From the NCBI GenBank assembly GCA_904420435.1, contig CAJFVK010000003.1, positions 1-58,580 on the forward strand: DNA of 58,580 bases. The letters run 5' to 3'. The notes beneath the pieces are model-generated. The model saw only the letters and a list, made by a program, of their open reading frames with translations, did no database searches and was not told where the DNA came from. Position numbers and translations under genes: made by a program. Shown here piece after piece: positions 19,164 through 27,628 of the stretch. How positions within the stretch are numbered: the first letter of the stretch is position 1; each line of letters starts with the position of its first letter. Source of the DNA: an uncultured Oscillospiraceae bacterium. GTDB lineage: Bacteria; Bacillota; Clostridia; Oscillospirales; Oscillospiraceae.

Positions 19164-19757
19164 ATGCCCATCCGATTTGAAAATGTGGAATTCATCCGCT
19201 CTGCCGCCGGCAGCGACGGCTTCCTCCGAGACGGACTGCCCCAGATGGCCTTTGCCGGCCGCTCCAACGTGGGGAAGAGCTCGGTGATCAACCGGCTGGT
19301 CAGCCGGAAGAACATGGCCCGGGTGGGGGCCTCCCCGGGGAAGACCGCCCAGATCAACTACTTTCGCATCGACGGTCAGGCCTATCTGGTGGACCTGCCG
19401 GGGTACGGCTTCGCCAAGGTGTCCAAGGCGGAGCGGGACCGGTGGGGCCGGCTGATGGAGGCCTACTTCGCCTCCGGCCTGATCCGCCTGGGGGTCATGA
19501 TCGTGGACGCCCGCCACAAGCCCACGGCGGATGACCAGACCATGGCCCGATGGTTCCGGGACACGGGCTGCCCGGTGCTGGTGGTGCCCAACAAGCTGGA
19601 TAAGCTGAAGAAGTCCCAGGTGGAGCCCAGCCTTGCCTGCATCCGGGAAACCCTGGACCTGCCGGAGGGCGTTCCGCTGATCCCCTTCTCCGCGGAGAAG
19701 GGGACCGGCCGCATGGAGCTGATCGAGCAGCTTTCTGCGGCCATCCGGGAGGGATAG
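19164..19757 (+). CDS. engB: Ribosome biogenesis GTP-binding protein EngB (YsxC/YihA)
   Basis: 197 residues; GTPase for 50S maturation. G1 is GRSNVGKSSVINRL (about 29-42), G3 is VDLPGYGFAKV and G4 is NKLDKLKK. The ATG at 19164 follows AGGGGGAG; the in-frame ATG five codons earlier is less likely. It ends the lon operon just before a long perfect hairpin terminator. Confidence 0.96.
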   Translation: MPIRFENVEFIRSAAGSDGFLRDGLPQMAFAGRSNVGKSSVINRLVSRKNMARVGASPGKTAQINYFRIDGQAYLVDLPGYGFAKVSKAERDRWGRLMEAYFASGLIRLGVMIVDARHKPTADDQTMARWFRDTGCPVLVVPNKLDKLKKSQVEPSLACIRETLDLPEGVPLIPFSAEKGTGRMELIEQLSAAIREG

Positions 19758-19767
19758 GAAGCATACA

Positions 19768-19809
19768 GCAGCATCTGACAAGTGATACTGCTTGTCAGAT
19801 GCTGCTTTT
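19768..19809 (+). terminator. Intrinsic terminator after engB
   Basis: A 15-bp perfect stem (19768-19782 with 19791-19805), loop of eight, then TTTT. Confidence 0.9.
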
Positions 19810-19869
19810 GTGAAAGGAGGACATTGCAGGGAAGCAACCTGGCTTTTTCACGGAGGGGGCCGGTTGCTG

Positions 19870-19898
19870 TTGCCTTTCCTCCGAACATCTGTTAGAAT
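19870..19898 (+). promoter_or_regulatory. Promoter of the ruv operon
   Basis: TTGCCT at 19870-19875 and TAGAAT at 19893-19898 are 17 bases apart, 30 bases before the ruvC start. The LexA-like operator lies between the boxes and overlaps the -10. Confidence 0.75.
19882..19895 (+). promoter_or_regulatory. LexA-type SOS operator of ruvC
   Basis: CGAAC-ATCT-GTTAG matches the Gram-positive LexA (Cheo) box CGAAC-N4-GTTCG at 9 of 10 specified bases. It lies inside the promoter spacer, the normal position for repression. ruv genes are SOS-induced in many bacteria. Confidence 0.7.
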
Positions 19899-19927
19899 AA
19901 AAAAAGTATATGCGCAAGGAGGACCCT

Positions 19928-20449
19928 ATGCGGATTTTGGGCATCGATCCCGGCGTGGCCACCATCGGCTTCGGCATGGTGGAGGCGGAGCGGGGGCGGC
20001 AGCGTCTGCTGCAGTACGGGGTCATCACCACCCCGGCGGGGATCCCTCTGTCCAGCCGCCTGTGGCAGATCAGCCAGGACATGTCATCCCTGCTGAGCCA
20101 GCTGAAGCCGGACGAGGCGGCGGTGGAGGAGCTGTTTTTTGACAAGAACATCACCACCGGTATCGCCGTGGCCCACGGCAGGGGCGTGATTCTCCTGGAG
20201 CTGGAGCGCGCGGGGGTGCCGGTATACGAGTATACCCCCATGCAGGTGAAGCAGGCGGTGGTGGGCTACGGCAAGGCGGAGAAGCGCCAGGTGATGCTGA
20301 TGACCCAGCGGCTGCTGAAGATGCAGAAGATTCCCCGGCCGGACGACGCGGCCGACGCCCTGGCCCTGGCTCTGTGCCACGCCCGCAGCGCCACCAGCCT
20401 GCTCAATACCGACCGGGTCTTTGACCCGAGAAAATACGACACCCGATAA
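19928..20449 (+). CDS. ruvC: Holliday junction resolvase RuvC
   Basis: 173 residues; endonuclease cutting Holliday junctions. The four acidic catalytic residues are visible: Asp in ILGIDPGVATIGFG, Glu in AAVEELFFDKN (about 67), and Asp residues in RPDDAADALALALCH near 140. AAGGAGGACC decides the ATG at 19928 rather than the in-frame ATG at 19910. It is expressed from a LexA-controlled promoter and followed by ruvA after 64 bases. Confidence 0.96.
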   Translation: MRILGIDPGVATIGFGMVEAERGRQRLLQYGVITTPAGIPLSSRLWQISQDMSSLLSQLKPDEAAVEELFFDKNITTGIAVAHGRGVILLELERAGVPVYEYTPMQVKQAVVGYGKAEKRQVMLMTQRLLKMQKIPRPDDAADALALALCHARSATSLLNTDRVFDPRKYDTR

Positions 20450-20513
20450 AGTCGACACCCAATAGCGGGTACATTTCTTTCATCACAGGGGCCCAGCGTC
20501 CCGGGAGGCAGCT

Positions 20514-21116
20514 ATGTTTTACTATCTCAGCGGTACGGTGGCCCATGTGGAGGCATACCTGGCCGTCATCGACTGCGGCGGCGTGGGCTACGCCTGCCGT
20601 ACCACAGCGTATACCCTGTCATCCCTGAAAAAGGGTGACAAGGGAAAGCTCTTTACCTATCTGAACGTCCGGGAGGGGGTCATGGAGCTCTACGGGTTCT
20701 CCACCCAGGAGGAGCTGAACCTCTTCCAGCAGCTGATCTCCGTCAGCGGCGTGGGACCCAAGGCGGCCCTTAGCATCCTCTCCGCCACCACCCCGGCGAA
20801 CCTGGCTATGAGCATTATCACCGGGGATGAGAAGGCCCTGACCTGCGCTCAGGGGATCGGCAAGAAGATCGCCCAGCGGGTGATTCTGGAGCTGAAGGAC
20901 AAGCTGGCCAAGGGGCAGACCCTCGCCGCCGGCGGAGCTTCCGCCGGGGCTGCGGTGACGGTGATCCCCCAGAATAAGCTGTCCGAGGCGTCGGCGGCCC
21001 TGGCGGTGCTGGGCTACACCCAGGGGGAGATCAACCTGGCATTGAAGGATGTGGATATGGAGCAGCCCCTGGAGGAGGTCATCCGCCAGGCCCTGAAAAA
21101 GATGGTGAAGCCATGA
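20514..21116 (+). CDS. ruvA: Holliday junction branch migration complex subunit RuvA
   Basis: 200 residues: OB-fold N terminus (FYYLSGTVAHVEAYLAVIDC), two helix-hairpin-helix motifs (SVSGVGPKAALSIL and AQGIGKKIAQRVILEL, about 75-130) and a C-terminal domain III (ASAALAVLGYTQGEI, about 155-200) that contacts RuvB. It forms a tetramer on the junction. The stop overlaps the start of the next gene as ATGA. Confidence 0.96.
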   Translation: MFYYLSGTVAHVEAYLAVIDCGGVGYACRTTAYTLSSLKKGDKGKLFTYLNVREGVMELYGFSTQEELNLFQQLISVSGVGPKAALSILSATTPANLAMSIITGDEKALTCAQGIGKKIAQRVILELKDKLAKGQTLAAGGASAGAAVTVIPQNKLSEASAALAVLGYTQGEINLALKDVDMEQPLEEVIRQALKKMVKP

Positions 21117-21637
21117 AGCGGCTGATCCTGGTGGGGGGACCTATGGGCGTGGGCAAGAGCGCGGTCTGTGAGGAGCTGCTCCGCCGCCTGGAGCCCGGCG
21201 TCTACCTGGACGGGGACTGGTGCTGGCATATGAGCCCCTTCTCTGTGACGGAGGGGACGAAGGCCATGGTGCTGGACAATATCTGCGCTCTGCTGGGGCG
21301 TTTCCTCCGCTGCGATGAGCTGGACAACGTGATCTTCGGCTGGGTCATGCACCAGCAGGAGATCATCGATACGATTTTGTCCTGTCTGCCGCTGGAAAAC
21401 GTATCTGTGAAGTGCTTCTCCTTGCTGGCGTCGCCGGAGGCCCTGGGCCGCCGGCTGGAGCGGGATATCCGGGCCGGACGGCGGGCTGAAGGCGTGATAG
21501 AGAGGAGCCTGGCCTATCTGCCCCTGTATCAGGAGCTGGATACCATCAGGATCGATACCGACGGCCTGACGCCCGGGGAGGCGGCGGACTGGATTGCCCG
21601 GCAGGTCCGGGAGGAGGGGAACGATGGCAAAATTTGA
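21113..21637 (+). CDS. P-loop NTPase, adenylate/shikimate-kinase-like
   Basis: 174 residues. Walker A GGPMGVGKSAVC occupies about 8-19; later YLDGDWCWHM resembles the substrate-binding strand of small-molecule kinases, and ARG-type lid residues occur in ERDIRAGRRAEGVIERS. No specific family was recognised; an AAA_33/uridine-kinase-like nucleotide or small-molecule kinase is the best guess. It overlaps ruvA by four bases and the next gene by 14, so it is translationally coupled inside the ruv operon. A role in recombination is not implied by its sequence. Confidence 0.8.
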   Translation: MKRLILVGGPMGVGKSAVCEELLRRLEPGVYLDGDWCWHMSPFSVTEGTKAMVLDNICALLGRFLRCDELDNVIFGWVMHQQEIIDTILSCLPLENVSVKCFSLLASPEALGRRLERDIRAGRRAEGVIERSLAYLPLYQELDTIRIDTDGLTPGEAADWIARQVREEGNDGKI

Positions 21638-21956
21638 GAAGAGCTTTCAGGGCGACTTTGACCATGCCCTGTCCCTGCTCCACCAGGCGGTGATGGAAGG
21701 CAGCACCACGGCCTCCCTGGAGGACCGCAGCGACTTTCGCTGCGGGGACGCCCGCTGCGCGGTGCGGGTGTATGAGCGGTACAGCTATTTTGGCGGCAAC
21801 CGGGTGAGCTTGAGCGTGACCCTGGTGGGCCGGGGGGAGGAGCTGTTTCTCTCCGCCATCACCTCCGGGGGCAGTCAGGCCATGTTCTTCAAGGTCAACA
21901 CCTGGGGAGAGGAGTCCTTTTTGGACGCCCTTGAAGAGGTCGTGGACCGCCTGTAG
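21624..21956 (+). CDS. DUF6054-like conserved protein
   Basis: 110 residues starting inside the previous gene with GAGGAGGGG ahead. The sequence contains HQAVMEGSTTASLEDRSDF, CAVRVYERYSYFGGNRVS and SAITSGGSQAMFFKVNTWGE. I recognise this as a conserved clostridial family of unknown function, probably DUF6054. It has no signal peptide or membrane segment and is predicted to be an alpha/beta cytosolic protein. No function can be assigned. Confidence 0.75.
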   Translation: MAKFEKSFQGDFDHALSLLHQAVMEGSTTASLEDRSDFRCGDARCAVRVYERYSYFGGNRVSLSVTLVGRGEELFLSAITSGGSQAMFFKVNTWGEESFLDALEEVVDRL

Positions 21957-22025
21957 AACGAAAAAAGGCGGGGCGCGGCCATGGAGAGGAGCGCGGCGCT
22001 CAAGGGGAGAAAAAGGAGGATAAGC

Positions 22026-22331
22026 ATGGGAAAGCTGCTGACAAGGGAGTACTGGACCTTCTGGCGGGTCTTCTGGTGGTGGATGGCGGTGGGGTTTGCC
22101 GCGTCCATTCTGGACGCCGCCGTGCTCCACGCCCCCTGGTACTTCGGCAGCGCCGTCCGCGCCGGAGTGGGGGTCACGCTGCTCCTCTACCCGGTCTACC
22201 CGCCGGCGCTGGAGTGGGAATCGAAGCATAAAAAGCCTTGGTGCCCGGCGAAGTGCCGGAGATTTATTCGGATCATCGCGGCGCTGGAGATTTTGATCTC
22301 CTTTTGGGTCCGCACAACAGTCATTGGATAG
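22026..22331 (+). CDS. Small membrane protein, unknown
   Basis: 101 residues, aromatic-rich, with hydrophobic segments at about 12-32, 40-58 and 78-96 (for example [10 protein letters not shown]). AAGGAGG decides the ATG at 22026; an in-frame ATG at 21981 would add a basic 15-residue leader. It lies between the DUF6054-like gene and ruvB, with 11 bases to ruvB. No family recognised. Confidence 0.7.
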   Translation: MGKLLTREYWTFWRVFWWWMAVGFAASILDAAVLHAPWYFGSAVRAGVGVTLLLYPVYPPALEWESKHKKPWCPAKCRRFIRIIAALEILISFWVRTTVIG

Positions 22332-22342
22332 GAAGGAAGCCT

Positions 22343-23401
22343 ATGGCAATCGATTTTTCCACGACGGAATTTGAAAATGAGCCCTATGAGCCCCTTGTGA
22401 CCACCTCCCTGACCCGGGAGGACGAGGGGGAGTACTCCCTGCGGCCGAAGACGCTGCGGGAGTACATCGGCCAGGAGAAGGCCAAGGGCAACCTGGAGGT
22501 GTTCATCCAGGCGGCCAAGATGCGCCACGAGCCGCTGGACCACGTGCTGCTCCACGGCCCCCCGGGCCTGGGCAAGACCACCCTCTCGGGCATCATCGCC
22601 AATGAGATGGGGGTCAACATCCGCATCACCTCCGGCCCCGCCATCGAGAAGGCCGGGGACCTGGCGGCCCTGCTGACCAACCTAAACGAGAATGACATCC
22701 TCTTTGTGGACGAGATCCACCGGCTCAACCGCCAGGTAGAGGAGGTGCTCTACCCGGCCATGGAGGATTTTGCCATCGACATCATCATCGGCAAGGGGCC
22801 CTCAGCCAACTCCATCCGGCTGGACTTGCCCAAGTTCACCCTGATCGGGGCCACTACCCGGGCGGGCCAGCTCTCCGCCCCTCTGCGGGACCGGTTCGGC
22901 GTGACGCTGCGGCTGGAGCTGTATACGGCGGAGGAGCTGGCGCTGATCGTCACCCGGTCCGCCGGCATTCTGAACGCCCCCATTGAGCCCGAGGGCGCTA
23001 TGGAGATCGCCAAGCGCAGCCGGGGCACCCCCCGGATCGCCAACCGGATGCTCCGCCGGGTCCGGGACTTTGCCCAGGTGAAGGCGGACGGCGTCATCAC
23101 CCGGGAGGTGGCTGACCAGGCGCTGACGGCCCTGGAGGTGGACTTCCTGGGGCTGGACAACATCGACCGCCGTATGCTCCGGGCCATTATCGACTTCTAC
23201 GGCGGCGGACCGGTGGGTCTGGACACCCTGGCGGCCACCATCAACGAGGAGGCGGTGACCCTGGAGGATGTGTACGAGCCCTACCTTATGCAGATCGGCT
23301 TCCTCACCCGGACGCCCCGGGGCCGCTGCGTCACCCACAAGGCCTACCAGCACCTGGGCCTCAGCGTCCCCGGCGGGGCGCTGGACCAGCTGAGCCTGTG
23401 A
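22343..23401 (+). CDS. ruvB: Holliday junction branch migration DNA helicase RuvB
   Basis: 352 residues. Hexameric AAA+ motor: Walker [13 protein letters not shown] (about 66-77), Walker [13 protein letters not shown], sensor 1 [10 protein letters not shown], arginine finger in LRDRFG, and a C-terminal winged-helix domain ending near TPRGRCVT. The start at 22343 follows GGAAGG. It belongs with ruvC and ruvA but is separated from ruvA by three unrelated genes, all on the same strand. Confidence 0.97.
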   Translation: MAIDFSTTEFENEPYEPLVTTSLTREDEGEYSLRPKTLREYIGQEKAKGNLEVFIQAAKMRHEPLDHVLLHGPPGLGKTTLSGIIANEMGVNIRITSGPAIEKAGDLAALLTNLNENDILFVDEIHRLNRQVEEVLYPAMEDFAIDIIIGKGPSANSIRLDLPKFTLIGATTRAGQLSAPLRDRFGVTLRLELYTAEELALIVTRSAGILNAPIEPEGAMEIAKRSRGTPRIANRMLRRVRDFAQVKADGVITREVADQALTALEVDFLGLDNIDRRMLRAIIDFYGGGPVGLDTLAATINEEAVTLEDVYEPYLMQIGFLTRTPRGRCVTHKAYQHLGLSVPGGALDQLSL

Positions 23402-23415
23402 GAACGGGCGGCGCG

Positions 23416-23829
23416 ATGGAACAGACGCTGGAGCGGGAGCAGGCAATCCGCCGGTGGTTTTCCATGTGGCTGACCGGCGCGGACACCGGGATTTCGACCC
23501 TGTTCGCCAGGGACTGCGTGTATATTGAGAGCTGGGGGCCGGCCTACCAGGGCTCCGCAGCGGTGGCCCGCTGGTTTGAAGAGTGGAACCGCCGGGGGCA
23601 GGTGCTGCGCTGGGAGATCCGGCAGTTTTTCCACCGGGACGACCAGACGGTGGTGGAGTGGCTGTTTGCCTGCCGGACGGAGGACCTGGGTGAAACCTGT
23701 TTTGAGGGTCTCTCCCTGGTCCGGTTTGACGGCGAGGGGCGCATCGCCTCTCTCCAGGAGTTCGGCTGCCGGCTGCCCCACTACGACCCCTACAGCGGCG
23801 GCCCTGCGCTCCGCGATCAGGAGGGATAG
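23416..23829 (+). CDS. NTF2/SnoaL-like protein
   Basis: 137 residues with the cone-shaped alpha+beta pattern of the SnoaL/NTF2 fold: an N-terminal helix (REQAIRRWFSMWLTG), CVYIESWGPAYQGSAAVARW, then strands VVEWLFAC and SLVRFDGEGRI. The family includes isomerases, binding proteins and many of unknown role. It starts 14 bases after ruvB, without a strong ribosome site. Confidence 0.78.
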   Translation: MEQTLEREQAIRRWFSMWLTGADTGISTLFARDCVYIESWGPAYQGSAAVARWFEEWNRRGQVLRWEIRQFFHRDDQTVVEWLFACRTEDLGETCFEGLSLVRFDGEGRIASLQEFGCRLPHYDPYSGGPALRDQEG

Positions 23830-23834
23830 GGGAG

Positions 23835-24593
23835 ATGGACGGCGTCTACGTGTCGGGCGTCTATCTCCGGGAACCCCTGCCGGAGGACTCCTATCTCCGC
23901 GCCCTGCCCGCGGTCCGGGCCCTGGAGGGGCGGGAGTCCCCGCTGGCCTTTGATGCTCCGGTGACCTTCCTGGTGGGGGAGAACGGCAGCGGGAAGTCCA
24001 CGCTGCTGGAGGCCATCGCCCTCTGCTGCGGCTTCAACGCCGAGGGCGGCACCCGGAATTTCCGCTTCTCCACCCGGCCCACCCACTCCCGGCTCTGGGA
24101 GTACCTGACGGTGGCCCGCCGCCGCTATCCACGGGATGGGTTCTTTCTCCGGGCGGAGAGTTTCTACAACGTGGCGACCAATATTGACGAGATGGACGAG
24201 GAGCCCTCCTTTGGCCCCCGGCTCATCGACAGCTACGGCGGGGTATCCCTCCACGCCCAGTCCCATGGGGAGAGCTTCCTCAGCCTGGTGCAGCACCGCT
24301 TCGGCGGCCACGGCCTTTACCTCCTGGACGAGCCGGAGGCGGCCCTGTCCCCGGCCCGGCAGCTGACGCTCCTGGGGGAGATGCACCAGCTGGTGGGGAT
24401 GCAGTCCCAGTTCATCATCGCCACCCACTCGCCCATCCTGATGGCCTACCCGGGCGCCCGGATCTACCTGCTGGATGAGTCGGGCATTCGACCGGTGGGC
24501 TATGAGGAAACGGAGCACTACCAGCTGACGAAACGGTTTCTGGAAAACCCGGAGCGGATGCTCCGGTATCTCTTTGAGGAGGATATGGGGTAA
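23835..24593 (+). CDS. AAA/ABC-type predicted ATPase (COG3910-like)
   Basis: 252 residues. Walker A is GENGSGKSTLLEAIA (about 51-65), a signature-like HGESFLSLV is near 145, Walker B is LYLLDEPEAALSP, and the switch His is in ATHSPILMAYP. This single soluble ATPase lacks membrane parts and resembles stand-alone RecF/SMC-like ATPases of the AAA_21/COG3910 group, whose role is unknown. It overlaps the SdpI-like gene by one base (TAATG). Confidence 0.83.
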   Translation: MDGVYVSGVYLREPLPEDSYLRALPAVRALEGRESPLAFDAPVTFLVGENGSGKSTLLEAIALCCGFNAEGGTRNFRFSTRPTHSRLWEYLTVARRRYPRDGFFLRAESFYNVATNIDEMDEEPSFGPRLIDSYGGVSLHAQSHGESFLSLVQHRFGGHGLYLLDEPEAALSPARQLTLLGEMHQLVGMQSQFIIATHSPILMAYPGARIYLLDESGIRPVGYEETEHYQLTKRFLENPERMLRYLFEEDMG

Positions 24594-24976
24594 TGGACTG
24601 GACGGGACTGTGCGTTTTGCTGCTGATTCCAGCGGTCATGATGCTGCTGGGCGCCATCTTTCTCAAGCGGCCGCCCAGGAAGATCAACGACTGGTTTGGC
24701 TACCGCACCAGGCGGGCCATGTCCAGCCAGGAAGCCTGGGACTTCGCCCACCGGACCTGCGGCCGGATCTGGCTGCGCTGGGGCGCTGTGCTGGCTGTGG
24801 CGACGGTTTTGGTCGTTTTGCTGCTGGGGCGGGGAGAGGCGTCCCTCCTCTCCAGCTGGGGCGGCACGGCGGTTTTGCTCCAGTGCGGGGTGATGATCGT
24901 GAGCACTGTCCCCGTGGACCAGGCGCTGAAGCGGAATTTTGACCAGGACGGTCATCCGATCAACAAGGAAAACTAA
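24593..24976 (+). CDS. SdpI/YhfL-family membrane protein
   Basis: 127 residues with hydrophobic segments at about 4-24, 64-82 and 88-106, plus the family phrase KINDWFGYRTRRAM followed by EAWDFAHRTCGRIWL. SdpI is the immunity protein against the SdpC cannibalism toxin in Bacillus, but most members, like this one without sdp toxin genes nearby, are of unknown role. It is translationally coupled to the ATPase. Confidence 0.82.
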   Translation: MDWTGLCVLLLIPAVMMLLGAIFLKRPPRKINDWFGYRTRRAMSSQEAWDFAHRTCGRIWLRWGAVLAVATVLVVLLLGRGEASLLSSWGGTAVLLQCGVMIVSTVPVDQALKRNFDQDGHPINKEN

Positions 24977-25000
24977 CAATCATAATGAGGTGTTTGACAA

Positions 25001-26380
25001 ATGGGAAAACTATTTGGAACCGACGGCATCCGCGGCATCGTGGGGGAAAATCTGACCGCTGACCTGGCCTTCCGGGTGGGGCAGGCGGTGACCCATGTGC
25101 TCACAGAGGAGAAGGGCGGCGCGCCCCTGATCACTATTGGCATGGATACCCGCATCTCCTCGGACATGCTGGAGGGGGCCCTGATCGCCGGGATCTGCTC
25201 CGCAGGCGGCGATGTGATGCCCCTGGGCACCATCCCCACCCCGGCGGTGGCCTATCTGACCGTGAAGGTGGAGGCGGACGCGGGCATCGTCATCTCCGCC
25301 AGTCACAACCCCTTTGAGCACAACGGCATTAAGGTCTTCAACGGCCAGGGCTACAAGCTCTCCGACGCCCTGGAGGAGCGGGTGGAGGAGAAAATCCTCT
25401 CCGGAGAGAATCTGGCCACTGCCAAGGGTGCGGACATCGGCAAGCGGATCCACGGGATGAAGAGCCTCAAGTACGAGTACATCAAGTACCTCCAGAGCAC
25501 GGTGAGCGACGACCTGGCGGGGCTGCGGATCTTGGTGGACTGCGCCAACGGCGCCGCCGCCGCCACGGCCCCGGATCTGTTCGCGGGGTTTGATATCGAG
25601 GCGGACTTCATCCACCGCAAGCCCAACGGCGTCAACATCAACGACCGCTGCGGCTCAACCCACTTAAAGAGCCTGGCCGCCATGGTCACCGCCGGGGAGT
25701 ACGACCTGGGCGTGGCCTTCGACGGGGACGCGGACCGCTGCCTGATGATCGACGAGCAGGGGAACGTCATCGACGGGGACAAGATCATGGCCGTCTGCGG
25801 CAGGGACATGAAGGAGCGGGGCACCCTTACCGGCCGGACCATCGTGGGCACGGTGATGAGCAACCTGGGCCTCCACGAGTTCTGCAACAAGAACGGCATC
25901 CGGCTGATCTGCACGGCGGTGGGGGACCGGAACGTGCTGGAGAAGATGCTGGAGTTCGGCTACCGCATCGGCGGCGAGCAGTCCGGCCACATGATCTTCA
26001 CCGACTACGCCACCACCGGCGACGGCCAGCTGACCGCCCTCCAGTTCCTCCAGATCCTCAAGCGCAGCGGCCAGAAGGCCAGCCAGCTGGCGAGCATCTG
26101 TCCCCAGTACCCCCAGGTGCTGGAGAATGTGAAGCTGGAGAACGTGGCGGGGCTGAAGGAGGCCGTCATGGCCGAGGAGCGGCTGCTGGAGGCCTGCCAG
26201 CGGGAGGAGGAGGCCATGGCCGGGGAGGGCCGGGTTTTGGTCCGCGCCTCCGGCACGGAGCCCCTGATCCGGGTTATGGTGGAGGCGAAGACTGTCGAAA
26301 TTGCACAGTCCTGCTGTGACAGGCTTGTGGAATTAGTGAATTTAATCAAAAACGAGCTGGCGATTTCGAAAAGATTTTGA
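25001..26380 (+). CDS. glmM: Phosphoglucosamine mutase
   Basis: 459 residues. It interconverts glucosamine-6-phosphate and glucosamine-1-phosphate for peptidoglycan precursors. The active-site phosphoserine lies in VISASHNPFEHNGIK (about 100), the Mg-binding loop is FDGDADRC (about 244) and the phosphate-binding loop is RASGTEPLIRV near the C terminus. GAGGTG precedes the ATG. It links functionally to the nagA/nagB genes at 44-46 kb, which feed or drain the same glucosamine-6-phosphate pool. Confidence 0.97.
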   Translation: MGKLFGTDGIRGIVGENLTADLAFRVGQAVTHVLTEEKGGAPLITIGMDTRISSDMLEGALIAGICSAGGDVMPLGTIPTPAVAYLTVKVEADAGIVISASHNPFEHNGIKVFNGQGYKLSDALEERVEEKILSGENLATAKGADIGKRIHGMKSLKYEYIKYLQSTVSDDLAGLRILVDCANGAAAATAPDLFAGFDIEADFIHRKPNGVNINDRCGSTHLKSLAAMVTAGEYDLGVAFDGDADRCLMIDEQGNVIDGDKIMAVCGRDMKERGTLTGRTIVGTVMSNLGLHEFCNKNGIRLICTAVGDRNVLEKMLEFGYRIGGEQSGHMIFTDYATTGDGQLTALQFLQILKRSGQKASQLASICPQYPQVLENVKLENVAGLKEAVMAEERLLEACQREEEAMAGEGRVLVRASGTEPLIRVMVEAKTVEIAQSCCDRLVELVNLIKNELAISKRF

Positions 26381-26388
26381 TATTTTTC

Positions 26389-26418
26389 TTGACAAACCAG
26401 CCAAAGATTAGGTATAAT
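26389..26418 (+). promoter_or_regulatory. Strong promoter immediately before the sigH-like gene
   Basis: TTGACA (26389-26394), 18-base spacer, TATAAT (26413-26418). The ATG at 26424 begins five bases after the -10, so the mRNA would start at or next to the start codon. Confidence 0.8.
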
Positions 26419-26423
26419 ATGTT

Positions 26424-27035
26424 ATGGTTTTGTATGACACTGAATCCCAGAGTCCTCTGGAGGAGATGAAGGACGAGGAGCTGTGCGCCAGGGCAGCCGG
26501 CGGGGACCGCCAGGCGGAGGAGGCGCTGGTGAAGCGTTATCATCGCCTGGTCCGCGCCATTACCCGCCCCTATTTCCTGGCGGGCGGGGACCGGGACGAT
26601 CTGCTCCAGGAGGGCATGATGGGACTCATGAAGGCGGTCCGGGAATTCGATCCCCAGAAGGACGCCTCCTTCCGCACCTTTGCTGAGGTCTGCATTCGAA
26701 ATCGCATGTTCTCCGCCCTGCGCGCCGCGTCACGGGAAAAGCACAGAGCGCTGAACCAATCGATTTCCATGGAAGCCCCTTTCTTTGACAGCAACTCCTA
26801 CGCATCGGTATCGGGACACGCGGCCAGCGTCAATCCGGAGGAGCTCTATATCCTGCGGGAAAACGCGGAGCGTGACTTCATCAGAATCAGTCAGCAGCTG
26901 TCCTCCCTGGAGAGGAAGGTGCTCTCCCTGTACCTGGAGGGGATGACCTGCGGCGAGATTGCCCAGGCCCTGAATAAGCCCGCCAAGTCCGTGGAGAACG
27001 CCATACAACGCATTCGCCGGAAGGCTGCCCGGTGA
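26424..27035 (+). CDS. sigH: Sigma-70 family factor of the SigH type
   Basis: 203 residues. Region 2 carries YFLAGGDRDDLLQEGMMGL and KDASFRTFAEVCIRNRM, close to Bacillus SigH; region 4 (about 150-200) has LSSLERKVLSLYLEG and a helix-turn-helix ending VENAIQRIRRK. SigH directs early sporulation and stationary genes. The first ATG gives a leaderless message; a second in-frame ATG at 26466 has GGAGG only two bases ahead, too close for normal use. It is slightly shorter at the C terminus than B. subtilis SigH. Confidence 0.88.
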   Translation: MVLYDTESQSPLEEMKDEELCARAAGGDRQAEEALVKRYHRLVRAITRPYFLAGGDRDDLLQEGMMGLMKAVREFDPQKDASFRTFAEVCIRNRMFSALRAASREKHRALNQSISMEAPFFDSNSYASVSGHAASVNPEELYILRENAERDFIRISQQLSSLERKVLSLYLEGMTCGEIAQALNKPAKSVENAIQRIRRKAAR

Positions 27036-27108
27036 CACATCCCATGGCGCAATCAGCGACGCGCTGACCGCAATATATTTTTTTCTATGCAAAGAGAGGG
27101 TAAAAACA

Positions 27109-27387
27109 ATGTACGAAGACAAGACTTTGGTGTGCAAAGAGTGTGGCAAGGAGTTCGTGTTCACCGCCGGTGAGCAGGAGTTCTACGCTGAGCGCGGCTT
27201 CCAGAACGAGCCCCAGCGCTGCAAGGCATGCCGTGACGCCCGCAAGAATGCCGCCCGCGGCCCCCGTGAGTATTTCACCGCTGTCTGCGCGGCCTGCGGC
27301 GGGGAAGCTCGGGTTCCCTTTGAGCCCAAGAGCGACCGTCCTGTGTACTGCAGCGAGTGCTTCGCCAAGATGAGAGGGGAAGCCTGA
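27109..27387 (+). CDS. Zinc-ribbon protein with four CxxC knuckles
   Basis: 92 residues. CKECGKEF, CKACRDAR, CAACGGEA and CSECFAKM give two probable zinc ribbons, one at each end, joined by a basic linker. Such proteins, often called probable zinc-binding domain proteins, are common in clostridia near translation or sporulation genes; their role is unknown. GAGAGGG precedes the ATG and a strong terminator follows. Confidence 0.82.
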   Translation: MYEDKTLVCKECGKEFVFTAGEQEFYAERGFQNEPQRCKACRDARKNAARGPREYFTAVCAACGGEARVPFEPKSDRPVYCSECFAKMRGEA

Positions 27388-27410
27388 GTCCTGCACCTGA
27401 AAAAGAACGT

Positions 27411-27450
27411 AAAAGGAAGCCCGCCTTGTATAAGGCGGGTTTCCTTTCTT
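27411..27450 (+). terminator. Intrinsic terminator after the zinc-ribbon gene
   Basis: A 13-pair stem with one G-T pair (27415-27427 with 27432-27444), four-base loop, then TTTCTT. Confidence 0.85.
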
Positions 27451-27554
27451 GCGTGACGGGGCGGGGCTTTGGGGCGCCAGCCCCGCCGGCCAGGAGCTCC
27501 GCGGAGTATCTCCGCCTGCGGGCGGCCGCAATCATACGTTTTCCCGCAGAATGG

Positions 27555-27584
27555 GGAGAGGGCTGCCGTTTGGCAGCCCTCTCC
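27555..27584. terminator. Perfect 13-bp hairpin between converging units
   Basis: 27555-27567 pairs perfectly with 27572-27584, loop GTTT. It lies 45 bases past the GPH transporter stop on the - strand. No T tract on either strand, so terminator function is tentative. Another 9-bp hairpin lies at 27460-27487. Confidence 0.45.
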
Positions 27585-27628
27585 TGGTGTCGGGAAAATA
27601 TTCAGAGAGATAAGGAAAGCGATAGAAG

